From assembly GCA_003142095.1 (NCBI GenBank), contig PLON01000073.1, forward strand, positions 41,434 through 105,433: 64,000 bases of DNA, written 5' to 3'. The DNA comes from Acidimicrobiaceae bacterium (GTDB lineage Bacteria; Actinomycetota; Acidimicrobiia; Acidimicrobiales; RAAP-2). The notes beneath the pieces were generated by a model, which was given only the letters and a program-made list of their open reading frames with translations, did no database searches and was not told where the DNA came from. The position numbers and the translations under genes are program-made. Of this stretch, positions 45,669 to 54,546 are shown piece by piece. The stretch's first letter is position 1; every line of letters begins with the position of its first letter.

Positions 45669-48600
45669 GCCGTTTCAACTTCCTTCGGTCGATTAACGCG
45701 TTGGCTGACGACCTTCGACGACGCGCCGGGCACCATCGTGACGCCGTAGAGCGCGTCGGCCGACTCCATCGTGCGCTTTTGGTGCGTCACGATGAGCAAC
45801 TGTGCTTCGTTGCGGAACTCGTCCACCAGATTGAGGAAACGTTGGAGGTTGACGTCGTCGAGGGCGGCTTCCACCTCGTCCATCAGGTAAAAGGGCGAAG
45901 GGCGCGAACGAAAGACGGCGAAGAGAAACGCTAAAGCCGCCATTGAGCGCTCGCCACCCGAGAGCAGCGAGATTCGACGGACGTTTCGACCCATGGGTCG
46001 AACTTCAATTTCGACACCAGTGTTCAAGGGGTCCTCAGGTTCGCTCATGTTGAGCCGCCCCTGACCACCGGGAAAGAGCATCGCGATCAGTGACGAGAAG
46101 TGCTCGTTCACGTCAGCGAAGGCCGCCGTGAAGGTCTGCATGATCTCCTCATCAAGGGCGCGAAGAACCTCTTGGAGTTCACGACGTGCGTGGCGCACGT
46201 CACTGACTTGGGCGTCGAGTTCTTTATAGCGATCCTCGAGGGCCGATAGCTCTTCGAGTGCGAGCGGGTTGATGGGTCCCAGTGACGTGATGCGGGCTTC
46301 GAGCTCACCGACGCGTAATTCGAGGGTGACGCCCTCGGGTAGGTCCACGTGAGGAGCGGGACCCATCTCGTGGGGCTCCACACCGAGATCGCGATGAATG
46401 ATTTCGTGAACGTTGGAGACCTTTACGACGAGTTCGGCCTGTTCGATTTCATAGCGGCGCATGACCTCGCCGAGTTCGCTGAGCCGTGAGTCAGCGCCGT
46501 GGCGAGCTTGGCGAACTTCTTCGAGGAGTTCGGCACTGGCGCGAGTGGCTTCGAGTTGCCCGCGGTAGGTCGAATCCATCGCCTCTTGCGCGACGCGGAT
46601 CTCGTCGGCGGCGCGCTCGACGAGGGCGGCGAGGCGACGCAGCACCTGAGCGTCGTATTCGAGGAGTTGGCGTTTCGCGGCGGCGGCTTCACGCTCGCCG
46701 GTGCGTCCTTCGAGACGCTGTTCAATCTCACTCTGACGTTGTTCAATGAGTCGACGTCGTTCGCCGTAACGGGCCTCACTCTGTGAGAGTGTCGTCGCGA
46801 AATCATCGACCTCGCGACGACGAGCTTCGAGTTCACTTTTCGCTTCGATGAGACGCCCAGCTCGTTCGGCGCTGTCGTTCACGGTTTCTTCGAGAGTGGG
46901 CAGGGCCTCGCGCACTGCGGTGAGTTCCTTGGTGAGCGCTGCACGCTGAGAGACGAGTTCCTCGACGTCTCCGCGCAAAGTCTCGATCGTGGTCGCCAAT
47001 TCGTCACTGTCGAACTTGAGCCGCTCCACGTCGCCACGTAGTCGCTCGATCTCGCCGCGCACGTGCACGATCGCCGCAGTGGCGACGTGGTGTTGCTCCA
47101 GCGCCGCGGTCAGGTTCTCGTCGGCCTGATCGCGATGTTCGCGAAGTGACGTCAACGCGCTCTCGGCCGCCGCGGCCGTGGCCTGCGCCTCGTCGACGGT
47201 TACGCGCGTGACGACCGCTCGACCAGAAGCGACCCGCCAACCCGACGAAGAGAATCGATCGCCGTCCATGGTCACGATCGTGAGATCGGGATTCGCCAAG
47301 GCAACTTCAATGCCTGACTCCCAGTCGCTCGCGACGAACGAACGCGAAAAGAGAGCGTCGAGAACGCGCGTTACGTGCTGGGGCGCGTGGTTACGCGCTC
47401 GCACCAACTCGCGAAGCGCCCGGGTCCCTGCGGGCGCCGCCATTGGAGCGACGTCGGACTCGCCGATCGGCAAGATGAGTCCGGCGCCGCCTTCTCGTCG
47501 TAGGGCAGCGAGGGCTGCGCGAGCCGAACGACGTCCGTCGACGACCATTGCGCCCACCGAGGCGCCCGCGGCCGACTCAACGGCGCGCTCACTACCCGCG
47601 TCGATTTCAATGAGATCGAGGAAGGAGCCGAGCACTCCTTCGAGGTCGCCAATGATCGCGCGGCCGTCGGCCCCGGAGAATTCTTCGAGTGCGCGAGCGA
47701 GCGTTTCCGCGCGGGCCTGTGCGCGCGACACGCGGTCGGCCCCTTCGGCGAAAGCTACGGTGGCAGCGCGGCGATCGTGCTGGGCAGTCTCTTCGTTGGC
47801 GGCCGTGTCATCGAGGATCCCCGTGGCGTCGTTCAGACTGCTGAGCGCTTCGGCGAGTTCGTCCTGGGCGACGACACGCGCCTCGGCGATCGCGCTGGAA
47901 CGCGCTTCGGCCGCGTCAAGTCGCGTGCGCCCACGTTGTTCGCTGTCTTCTATCGAGGCCAGCGAACGTTCGAGGAGTCCGAGTTTTTCGTGCGCGGCCC
48001 GTAGCGCTGCTTCGTCCTGCTCCAACGATGAGCCGCCGACATCGTCAACGTGCGCCTCAGCAGTCGCGAACAGTTCGCGCGACGCGGTGAGGGCATTACG
48101 CAGTTCGCCGAGCGAGAACTCCTCGGCGCGAAGAGCCTCGAGGTCGGTGACCAGTCGGGCGGCGTCGGCCTCGAGAGTGGCGATGACGTTTTCGTCGGCC
48201 GAGGCAATGAGTGCTTGGCGCAGAGAGCGCTCGCGCTCTCGGATCACCGACGAGGTCCCGCGAGCCCGCTCGCCGAGGCCCTGCAGTGTTCCGAGTGTCG
48301 ACGCCAGCATCTCCTCTTTGCGTGAGGCCATCTCCGCCGCCGCGTTCGTGGCCTGGGCGTCGAGAGTTACCAGTTCGTGTCGCAGTTCGCGTTCGCGCAC
48401 CGCCGCCTCTTCGAGGGAGTGCTCGAGTTCGCGCCGACGCTGTTCGAAGTGGTGCAGGCGCGACGCGAAAAGGGCGTGACGAGCCTCGCGTAGCTCGCTC
48501 TCGACGTCGGAGTAGCTGCGCGCGGACGCCGCTTGACGCTCGAGCGGACGCATTTGACGGCGCACTTCGCGTACGAGGTCCCCGAGTCGTTCGAGGTTCT

Positions 48601-49156
48601 CTTGGGTGGCGGCGAGTCGTCGCTCGGAACGTTCCTTGCGACGACGGTGCTTCAACACGCCGGCGGCCTCTTCGATGACCGCGCGGCGGTTCTCGGGGTT
48701 CGACGAGAGGATGGAGTCAAGCTGACCCTGTCCGATGATCATGTGTTGTTGACGGCCAACGCCCGAGTCGCCGAGAAGTTCTTGCACGTCGAGCAGACGA
48801 CACGTCGTGCCGTTGATGGCGTAGTCGGAGTCGCCGTTTCGAAATAGCGTGCGCGAGATCGTCACTTCCGCGCCGTCAATCGCGAGGCGACCAGAGGAGT
48901 TGTCAATCGTCAGGGCGACTTCCGCGCGACCGAGGGCGGCACGATTGGCCGTTCCCATGAAAATGACATCGTCCATTCGCGAACTGCGAAGCGCTCTCGT
49001 GCTCTGGGCGCCCAGCACCCAGGTGACGGCGTCGACCACGTTGGACTTGCCCGAACCGTTCGGCCCGACGACCGCCGTTACACCGGGTTCGAACTCTAAA
49101 ACCGTGGTATCGGCGAAGGACTTGAATCCCTTCATGGTCAATCGCTTAAGAAACAC
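45665..49156 (-). CDS. smc: Chromosome segregation protein SMC
   Basis: MKGFKSFADTTVLEF, VVGPNGSGKSNVVDA, LLSGGERSMAALAFLFA, PFYLMDEVEAALDD. Confidence 0.97.
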   Translation of the reverse strand: MFLKRLTMKGFKSFADTTVLEFEPGVTAVVGPNGSGKSNVVDAVTWVLGAQSTRALRSSRMDDVIFMGTANRAALGRAEVALTIDNSSGRLAIDGAEVTISRTLFRNGDSDYAINGTTCRLLDVQELLGDSGVGRQQHMIIGQGQLDSILSSNPENRRAVIEEAAGVLKHRRRKERSERRLAATQENLERLGDLVREVRRQMRPLERQAASARSYSDVESELREARHALFASRLHHFEQRRRELEHSLEEAAVRERELRHELVTLDAQATNAAAEMASRKEEMLASTLGTLQGLGERARGTSSVIRERERSLRQALIASADENVIATLEADAARLVTDLEALRAEEFSLGELRNALTASRELFATAEAHVDDVGGSSLEQDEAALRAAHEKLGLLERSLASIEDSEQRGRTRLDAAEARSSAIAEARVVAQDELAEALSSLNDATGILDDTAANEETAQHDRRAATVAFAEGADRVSRAQARAETLARALEEFSGADGRAIIGDLEGVLGSFLDLIEIDAGSERAVESAAGASVGAMVVDGRRSARAALAALRREGGAGLILPIGESDVAPMAAPAGTRALRELVRARNHAPQHVTRVLDALFSRSFVASDWESGIEVALANPDLTIVTMDGDRFSSSGWRVASGRAVVTRVTVDEAQATAAAAESALTSLREHRDQADENLTAALEQHHVATAAIVHVRGEIERLRGDVERLKFDSDELATTIETLRGDVEELVSQRAALTKELTAVREALPTLEETVNDSAERAGRLIEAKSELEARRREVDDFATTLSQSEARYGERRRLIEQRQSEIEQRLEGRTGEREAAAAKRQLLEYDAQVLRRLAALVERAADEIRVAQEAMDSTYRGQLEATRASAELLEEVRQARHGADSRLSELGEVMRRYEIEQAELVVKVSNVHEIIHRDLGVEPHEMGPAPHVDLPEGVTLELRVGELEARITSLGPINPLALEELSALEDRYKELDAQVSDVRHARRELQEVLRALDEEIMQTFTAAFADVNEHFSSLIAMLFPGGQGRLNMSEPEDPLNTGVEIEVRPMGRNVRRISLLSGGERSMAALAFLFAVFRSRPSPFYLMDEVEAALDDVNLQRFLNLVDEFRNEAQLLIVTHQKRTMESADALYGVTMVPGASSKVVSQRVNRPKEVETA

Positions 49157-49162
49157 GCATGA

Positions 49163-49168
49163 ACGCTA
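49163..49168 (-). promoter_or_regulatory. Leaderless-type -10 TAGCGT, N6, GTG (49156)
   Basis: TANNNT-N6-start pattern. Confidence 0.5.
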
Positions 49169-49194
49169 GCAACCTTCTGGTCGCGGGCCGGGAG

Positions 49195-50100
49195 TTACGC
49201 CTGGCACTTCTCGCAGTAGTAGGTAGATCGTCCGCGTACCGTCTCGCGGCGAATGGGCTGGCGACACTGGAGGCATGGTTGGCCCTCGCGGTTGTAGACC
49301 TGATGGAACTTTTGGAAGTTGCCGGGCTTGTCGTCGGGGTCCACGAACTGCTCGTCGTCGAGCGTTGATCCCCCGTGTTTGATGGCTTCAGTCAAGACCT
49401 CGCTGATGGCGCGGTGCAGACGTCGAATCTCGATGGTCGAGAGCGACTCAGCGTGACGATCGAAACGCAGACCGGCCGAAAAGAGAATCTCGTCGGAGTA
49501 GATGTTGCCGATTCCCGCAATGATGTCCTGATCAGTCAGAACAGCCTTCAGGGGCGTCGAGCGACTGCGCAAAATAGCCGCGAGGCGGTCCCAACCAATC
49601 TGGTCTTCGAAGGGATCGAGGCCGAGGTGCGCAAGTTCCGGGACCGCTCGGCGCAGCGCCAGTCCCTCGCCCCCAATGGAGAGGCGCGCGAACTTCGAGA
49701 TTTCAACCGGCGGATCATCCTCACTGGGGGCCTTCGACACGTAGAGCTCACCGAACGTCCGCGGATCGACGTAGCGCAGTTCCCCACCCTGGGTGAAGGT
49801 AAAGACGACGTGGGTGTGCTTGGGCTTAAGATCCTTCGGGCCCTTTGAGCGCAACAGTTGCCCACTCATGCCGAGGTGAATGACGAGGTGCGAACCGTTG
49901 TCGAGGCCCACGATCAAGTTCTTACCGAGGCGCTGCACCGAGCGCACGCTGTGACCCTCGAGCATGGCGCGAAAGTCTTTGGCCGTTTTGTGACGGCGCA
50001 CCACGCGGCCGTTCGTGACCGAGACGGTCTTGAATTTCTTACCAATGAGGTCACGCGCCAGCGAGGCACGTACCGTTTCCACTTCAGCGAGTTCAGGCAT
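49195..50100 (-). CDS. mutM: Formamidopyrimidine-DNA glycosylase
   Basis: MPELAEVETVRASL, HLGMSGQLL, GIGNIYSDEILF, C-terminal zinc finger CLQCRQPIRRETVRGRSTYYCEKCQ. Confidence 0.95.
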   Translation of the reverse strand: MPELAEVETVRASLARDLIGKKFKTVSVTNGRVVRRHKTAKDFRAMLEGHSVRSVQRLGKNLIVGLDNGSHLVIHLGMSGQLLRSKGPKDLKPKHTHVVFTFTQGGELRYVDPRTFGELYVSKAPSEDDPPVEISKFARLSIGGEGLALRRAVPELAHLGLDPFEDQIGWDRLAAILRSRSTPLKAVLTDQDIIAGIGNIYSDEILFSAGLRFDRHAESLSTIEIRRLHRAISEVLTEAIKHGGSTLDDEQFVDPDDKPGNFQKFHQVYNREGQPCLQCRQPIRRETVRGRSTYYCEKCQA

Positions 50101-50770
50101 CGTCGTGACCCAGCCACGCCGCGCGAGCGGCCTCACCCTCAGCACTCTTCTTCGAGCGGCCCTCGCCCACCGCAACCAGGTCTCCTACCCGCACCGTTGC
50201 GTAGTACGTCGCCGCATGCGCGGGACCTTCGGCGCTGACCTCGTAGAGCGGGGTACCGAGCCTGCGCGACTCGGCCCACTGGCGCAGACGAGTCTTCGGG
50301 TCAACGTCACCGGGCGCGAGCGCCGCCGCGACGACGTCGTCCGCCAGCGCGGCGTGAACGAACTCCTTGGCGGCGTCGTAACCGCGTTCGAAATAGAGAG
50401 CCGCGACGACTGCTTCGAACGCGTCGGCGAGCAACGACGGTCGCTCGGCGCCGTTTTCCTTTCGTACGCCGCGTCCGACGCGCAGGACCGCTCCAAGTTC
50501 GAGCCGGCGCGCGGCGCGCGCGAGCGCCGCTTCGTTGACGACGCGACTGCGCACGAGCGAACCCGAACCCTCGTCGAGTTGCGGGTAACGCGTCACTATG
50601 AGGTCCGCGATCGCCAGATCGACGACGGCGTCACCGAGAAATTCGAGACGCTCGTTCGATTCGACGTTGTGCTCGGCGGCGAAACTGGAGTGCGTCAGTG
50701 CCATCACTAGTAGCGGGCTCGTGGGATCGAGCCCGAGGCGCTCCGCGACGGTGTCGAGGGACGAGACCAT
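50093..50770 (-). CDS. rnc: Ribonuclease III
   Basis: NERLEFLGDAVVDLAIADL, ADAFEAVVAALYFERG, dsRBD at C-terminus. Confidence 0.95.
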   Translation of the reverse strand: MVSSLDTVAERLGLDPTSPLLVMALTHSSFAAEHNVESNERLEFLGDAVVDLAIADLIVTRYPQLDEGSGSLVRSRVVNEAALARAARRLELGAVLRVGRGVRKENGAERPSLLADAFEAVVAALYFERGYDAAKEFVHAALADDVVAAALAPGDVDPKTRLRQWAESRRLGTPLYEVSAEGPAHAATYYATVRVGDLVAVGEGRSKKSAEGEAARAAWLGHDDA

Positions 50771-50787
50771 GAGGCTCACGCGCCTCG

Positions 50788-51072
50788 TTAGCTAACCTGC
50801 AGTTTGAGCGCCACGTAGTTGACGGCGTCACGAACCGAGGCGAGACCCTCTAGGTCCTCGTCGTCGATGTGAAAACCGGCAGAGTACGTTGACAAACTCT
50901 CCTCAAGGCCCTCGACGAGCTCAATCAACGCAAGCGAGTCCGCGCCCAGGTCTTCGAACGAGACGTCTTCGGCGATATCGCTGGGACTCTTTTCGAGGAT
51001 TTCGGCCAGTTGGTCACGCACGAGCACCAAGATGCCGGCTCGGTCCAACGGTGCGGTGGTGTCAGCGCTCAT
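50788..51072 (-). CDS. acpP: Acyl carrier protein
   Basis: EDVSFEDLGADSLALIELVEGLEE, Ser of DSL motif. Confidence 0.92.
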   Translation of the reverse strand: MSADTTAPLDRAGILVLVRDQLAEILEKSPSDIAEDVSFEDLGADSLALIELVEGLEESLSTYSAGFHIDDEDLEGLASVRDAVNYVALKLQVS

Positions 51073-51138
51073 GACGCCTCCTTATAAACGTGTCTCAACA
51101 CTAGTGAATGTCGGCGCTCGAGCGGCTAGTTAGGCAGC

Positions 51139-52116
51139 TTAATCAGGACGTATGGTGGCAGCCAATTTTGCCACCACGTCCCCAGCGTCAACCTCGGCCG
51201 CGACGCGCAGTGCGTTCATGATGGCCGTGGCGTTTGACGAACCGTGACTGATGATGCAGATCCCCTGGACACCGAGCAGCATCGCGCCGCCCTGACTTTC
51301 GGGCGTGAGCTGCGACGCGACCGGCCAGAGGTGTTCCAAGAGCACGTCGCCGGCCGCCTTCGTGGCCTCGTTAGTGCCGATCGCGTCGAGTACCGCGGAG
51401 AAGACGAATTTCAGTCCCCCTTCGAGGGTCTTGAGTGCGACGTTGCCGGTGAAACCGTCAGTGACGATGACGTCGACGGGTGACGGAATGAAGTCACGAC
51501 CTTCGACGTTGCCCACGAAGTTCAACGTGGATGTCTCCGAAAGAAGTTGATGCGTGGCCTTCACGAGGGGATTGCCCTTCGAGGCCTCTTCACCAATGGA
51601 GAGCAACCCGATCTTGGGCGACGCCACGCCGTAACGCGCGGCGACGTAGGTCGAGGCCATCTGGGCGAACTGCAGGAGCATCTCGGGCGTGCATTCAGCG
51701 TTCGCCCCCGCGTCAACCAACACCACCGGCGTGCGATTGGGGTTGGGAATCGGCGTCACGATACAGGGCCGGTGCACACCCGGGAGGCGCCCCAAACGCA
51801 GCAGCGCCGAGGCCATCGTGGCGCCGGTGTTGCCGGCTGACACCATGGCAGATGCTTTACCGTCGCGCACGAGTTCCGCGGCGCGCACCAAGGACGAGTC
51901 CTTCTTCTTGCGTACGCTGGCGCCGGGATCGTCGTCCATGGCGATGACCTCGCTGCACTCAACGACGTCGAGGCCGAGGGGGTCGCCCATCAGTTCGGGC
52001 ACGCCGACGAGGGTGACGCTTAGTCCCAGTTCATCGACCGCACGGCGAGCGCCCGCGATGATCTCTTTGGGAGCAAAGTCACCACCCATCGCGTCTAAGG
52101 CGATGGGCAGCGTCAA
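51139..52116 (-). CDS. plsX: Phosphate acyltransferase PlsX
   Basis: IALDAMGGDFAPKEIIAGA, SAGNTGATMASALLRLGRLPGV, VIVTDGFTGNVALKTLEG. Confidence 0.95.
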   Translation of the reverse strand: MTLPIALDAMGGDFAPKEIIAGARRAVDELGLSVTLVGVPELMGDPLGLDVVECSEVIAMDDDPGASVRKKKDSSLVRAAELVRDGKASAMVSAGNTGATMASALLRLGRLPGVHRPCIVTPIPNPNRTPVVLVDAGANAECTPEMLLQFAQMASTYVAARYGVASPKIGLLSIGEEASKGNPLVKATHQLLSETSTLNFVGNVEGRDFIPSPVDVIVTDGFTGNVALKTLEGGLKFVFSAVLDAIGTNEATKAAGDVLLEHLWPVASQLTPESQGGAMLLGVQGICIISHGSSNATAIMNALRVAAEVDAGDVVAKLAATIRPD

Positions 52117-52117
52117 C

Positions 52118-52297
52118 TCAGTTGACCTCTACTGCGACGCGGTTCTTGTACCAACCGCAGTTCGGGCACACGATGTGGGGCAACTTCGAGGTCGCGCACT
52201 GGGGACAGACGCTACGAGCCGGTCGCTCCAAGCGCCAGTTGGCCGCACGGCGGCTGCGGGTCTTTGCTTTGCTGGTCTTGCGCTTGGGTACGGCCAT
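52118..52297 (-). CDS. rpmF: 50S ribosomal protein L32 (59 aa, not in the supplied ORF track)
   Basis: Manual translation MAVPKRKTSKAKTRSRRAANWRLERPARSVCPQCATSKLPHIVCPNCGWYKNRVAVEVN. Confidence 0.96.
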   Translation of the reverse strand: MAVPKRKTSKAKTRSRRAANWRLERPARSVCPQCATSKLPHIVCPNCGWYKNRVAVEVN

Positions 52298-52338
52298 CGA
52301 TCTTCTCTTTCACCAGAAACGGGCGCACCCGTCACTCT

Positions 52339-52884
52339 TTAGGATCCCTCGGACTCGGGGTCCGCAAATTGGAGTCCGTCCAGTGTAGCCCACCGGGGAT
52401 CACGTGGCGCCCGGCAGTCGCAGCGGGCCTCGTTGCGATCGATGCCGCAGTACGGACAGAGTCCTTGGCAGTCCGCCCGACATAGCGGCGCGAGCGGCAA
52501 CTCCAACAGAATCGCGTCGTGCACCAAGGGGGCGAGATCAACGAAGGACTGATCGATCGGGTAGGTCAGTTCGTCGGTGACGTCGGGATCGTCGACGAAG
52601 CGTTCGTTGACGGCGACGTTGGTTACGCCGAGTACCGGCGCGGAGCAGCGCCGACAGAACCCGTGCCAGGGGGCTTCCACGCAACCACGCGCGCGCAGTC
52701 CCCCGCTGAAACTCTCGAGACGAAGCTTCACGCGCACCAGGGCCCCGGGGAAAACGTCGGTTTCGACGGGTCCGCGCGGGGCGAACTCGTGGAGCTCGTC
52801 AAAGGGAGCTTCGAAGTCCACCGGCAACGACGAGGGCACGTCACGTAAAAGCGCCGCGACGGGGACGAGATACGGCGACGCCAC
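52339..52884 (-). CDS. DUF177/YceD family protein
   Basis: Upstream of rpmF; ARGCVEAPWHGFCRRCSAPV ... CRADCQGLCPYCGIDRNEARCDC. Confidence 0.88.
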   Translation of the reverse strand: MASPYLVPVAALLRDVPSSLPVDFEAPFDELHEFAPRGPVETDVFPGALVRVKLRLESFSGGLRARGCVEAPWHGFCRRCSAPVLGVTNVAVNERFVDDPDVTDELTYPIDQSFVDLAPLVHDAILLELPLAPLCRADCQGLCPYCGIDRNEARCDCRAPRDPRWATLDGLQFADPESEGS

Positions 52885-52888
52885 GGCT

Positions 52889-53521
52889 CTAGAAGGAGTC
52901 CTGATCGAAGAAGGAGCCCTCGGCCGCGCCGGACTCCTCGGGCGCGAGTGCTGGGGCGGGAGCCGGTGAGAGGAAGTCGTCGCTCGGGTAGTCGGGACTC
53001 AGCATCGATGTCGGCAGTCCCTGGGCGCTCAAGCGTTCGCGTCCCGAGTGCGCGGTTTTTAGCAATCGTTCGAGCACGATTTCGAATCCGCCGAGCTTGC
53101 CGTCGATGAAGTCTTCGGACTCATTGATCATCTGACGGGCCTGGGCGTGGGCGTCGGCAATGATCTGCTCAGCCTTGAGGCGCGACTGGCGAACGATTTC
53201 GGTCTTGTCGACCATGCGTGCCGCCTCCGCGCGGACCTGGTTCATCAGTTGCTCGGCCTTTTGTACCTCGGCCGCCATCAGCTCCTCACGGTCGCGTAGC
53301 GCCCAGCGGGCTTCACGAATCTCGTCGGGCAAGCTGTGCAACGCCTGTTCCAGCAAGGAGAGGACCTCATCGCGCGAGATGAGGGCCGAGTTCGACAGCG
53401 GCATCTGCTTGGCGTTGGCGACAATGTCGATGAGGTCGCGCAGATCGGCCTCGATGTCGCGGCGCACGTGGCGAGCCGCCTCTTCTAACTCCTCACCGTC
53501 GTAACCGTCAAAGGAGGTCAT
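52889..53521 (-). CDS. DivIVA-like coiled-coil protein
   Basis: 210 aa; RREELMAAEVQKAEQLMNQVRAEAARMV...QIIADAHAQARQMI. Confidence 0.65.
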   Translation of the reverse strand: MTSFDGYDGEELEEAARHVRRDIEADLRDLIDIVANAKQMPLSNSALISRDEVLSLLEQALHSLPDEIREARWALRDREELMAAEVQKAEQLMNQVRAEAARMVDKTEIVRQSRLKAEQIIADAHAQARQMINESEDFIDGKLGGFEIVLERLLKTAHSGRERLSAQGLPTSMLSPDYPSDDFLSPAPAPALAPEESGAAEGSFFDQDSF

Positions 53522-54006
53522 TGGCCACCGCCTGGGAACTTTTCGGCCAGTCGTTTGGCGACCGACTCAGGCACGAAGGACGTGACGTCGCCGCCGTAGC
53601 GCGCGACCTCGCGCAACAGTCGCGACGCGATAAAGGAGTGGTGCGAGCTCGACGGCAGAAACAGCGTTTCCACGCCCGAGAGAGAACGGTTCATCTGTGC
53701 CATCTGCAGTTCGCTCTCGAAATCCGAGACGGCCCGGAGGCCCTTCACGATGGCCGTCGCGTTGACGTCGCGCGCGACATTGACGAGCAGCGTCGAGATG
53801 GAGACAATGCGGACGTTGTTCACGTGAACCAGGCAGTCCGCGATCATCTCTCGGCGTTCATCGAGGTCAAAGAGTGCTTCGGACTTTTGGGGGTTGCGAA
53901 TCGCCGCCACGACGATCTCGTCAAAGATCTGCGAGGCGCGTTCCACTATTTCCAGGTGACCGTTGTGGAAGGGGTCAAAAGAGCCCGGAATCAGTCCAAC
54001 CGTCAC
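53518..54006 (-). CDS. coaD: Phosphopantetheine adenylyltransferase
   Basis: GLIPGSFDPFHNGHLEIVERA, KGLRAVSDFESELQMAQMNRSLSGVETLFL, SSSHHSFIASRLLREVA. Confidence 0.96.
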   Translation of the reverse strand: MTVGLIPGSFDPFHNGHLEIVERASQIFDEIVVAAIRNPQKSEALFDLDERREMIADCLVHVNNVRIVSISTLLVNVARDVNATAIVKGLRAVSDFESELQMAQMNRSLSGVETLFLPSSSHHSFIASRLLREVARYGGDVTSFVPESVAKRLAEKFPGGGQ

Positions 54007-54530
54007 TTCTCGTCCCCTCTGGTGGGTTCCAACATCGTTACGAGCGTAGTGCCGTATCGCTTGGTTTTCGTCACGAGCCAGCCGTCGGGCGCGTCCATGT
54101 GCCGATCGTTTTCAATGACCACGCGATTGGCGGAGACGTCATGGAGAACACTCGCGAGGTCGAGCGGCCCGTAGGGTGGGTCGGCCAAGACGAGATCGAG
54201 GTCGCGTGGCGGCTGCCACATCGGCAAGTTGGCGCGCACGAAGACCGCCTCGCCGGCCAGCTTCAGTGGTTCGAGGTTGTTCTTCGCGGCCGCGAGGCAG
54301 GCCTGGTCGGCGTCGATGAAGTACACCTTGGCCGCACCGCGTGAGAGCGCCTCGATCCCCATGGCGCCCGAACCGCTGTAGAGATCGGCGACGACGAGAT
54401 CGCTCAGTCCGCCGCGGCTCTCGAGCATGGAGAAGATGGCTTCACGCGCGTAGTCCGTCGTCGGGCGGACCGTGGGCGGCAGTTTCGCCTTGAGCTGACG
54501 CCCGCGGGCCGTACCACCAATTACTCGCAC
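54003..54530 (-). CDS. rsmD: 16S rRNA (guanine(966)-N(2))-methyltransferase RsmD
   Basis: MRVIGGTARGRQLK, VADLYSGSGAMGIEALSRGA, LVLADPPY. Confidence 0.95.
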   Translation of the reverse strand: MRVIGGTARGRQLKAKLPPTVRPTTDYAREAIFSMLESRGGLSDLVVADLYSGSGAMGIEALSRGAAKVYFIDADQACLAAAKNNLEPLKLAGEAVFVRANLPMWQPPRDLDLVLADPPYGPLDLASVLHDVSANRVVIENDRHMDAPDGWLVTKTKRYGTTLVTMLEPTRGDEK

Positions 54531-54536
54531 TCTCTA

Positions 54537-54542
54537 AGGGTA
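54537..54542 (-). promoter_or_regulatory. Leaderless-type -10 TACCCT, N6, GTG (54530)
   Basis: TANNNT-N6-start pattern. Confidence 0.5.
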
Positions 54543-54546
54543 GGGC

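Noticed and set aside
47178-48479. 433-aa Ser/Arg/Ala-rich ORF antisense to smc
   Set aside because: Composition typical of the complementary frame of a coiled-coil gene; no motif or start signal
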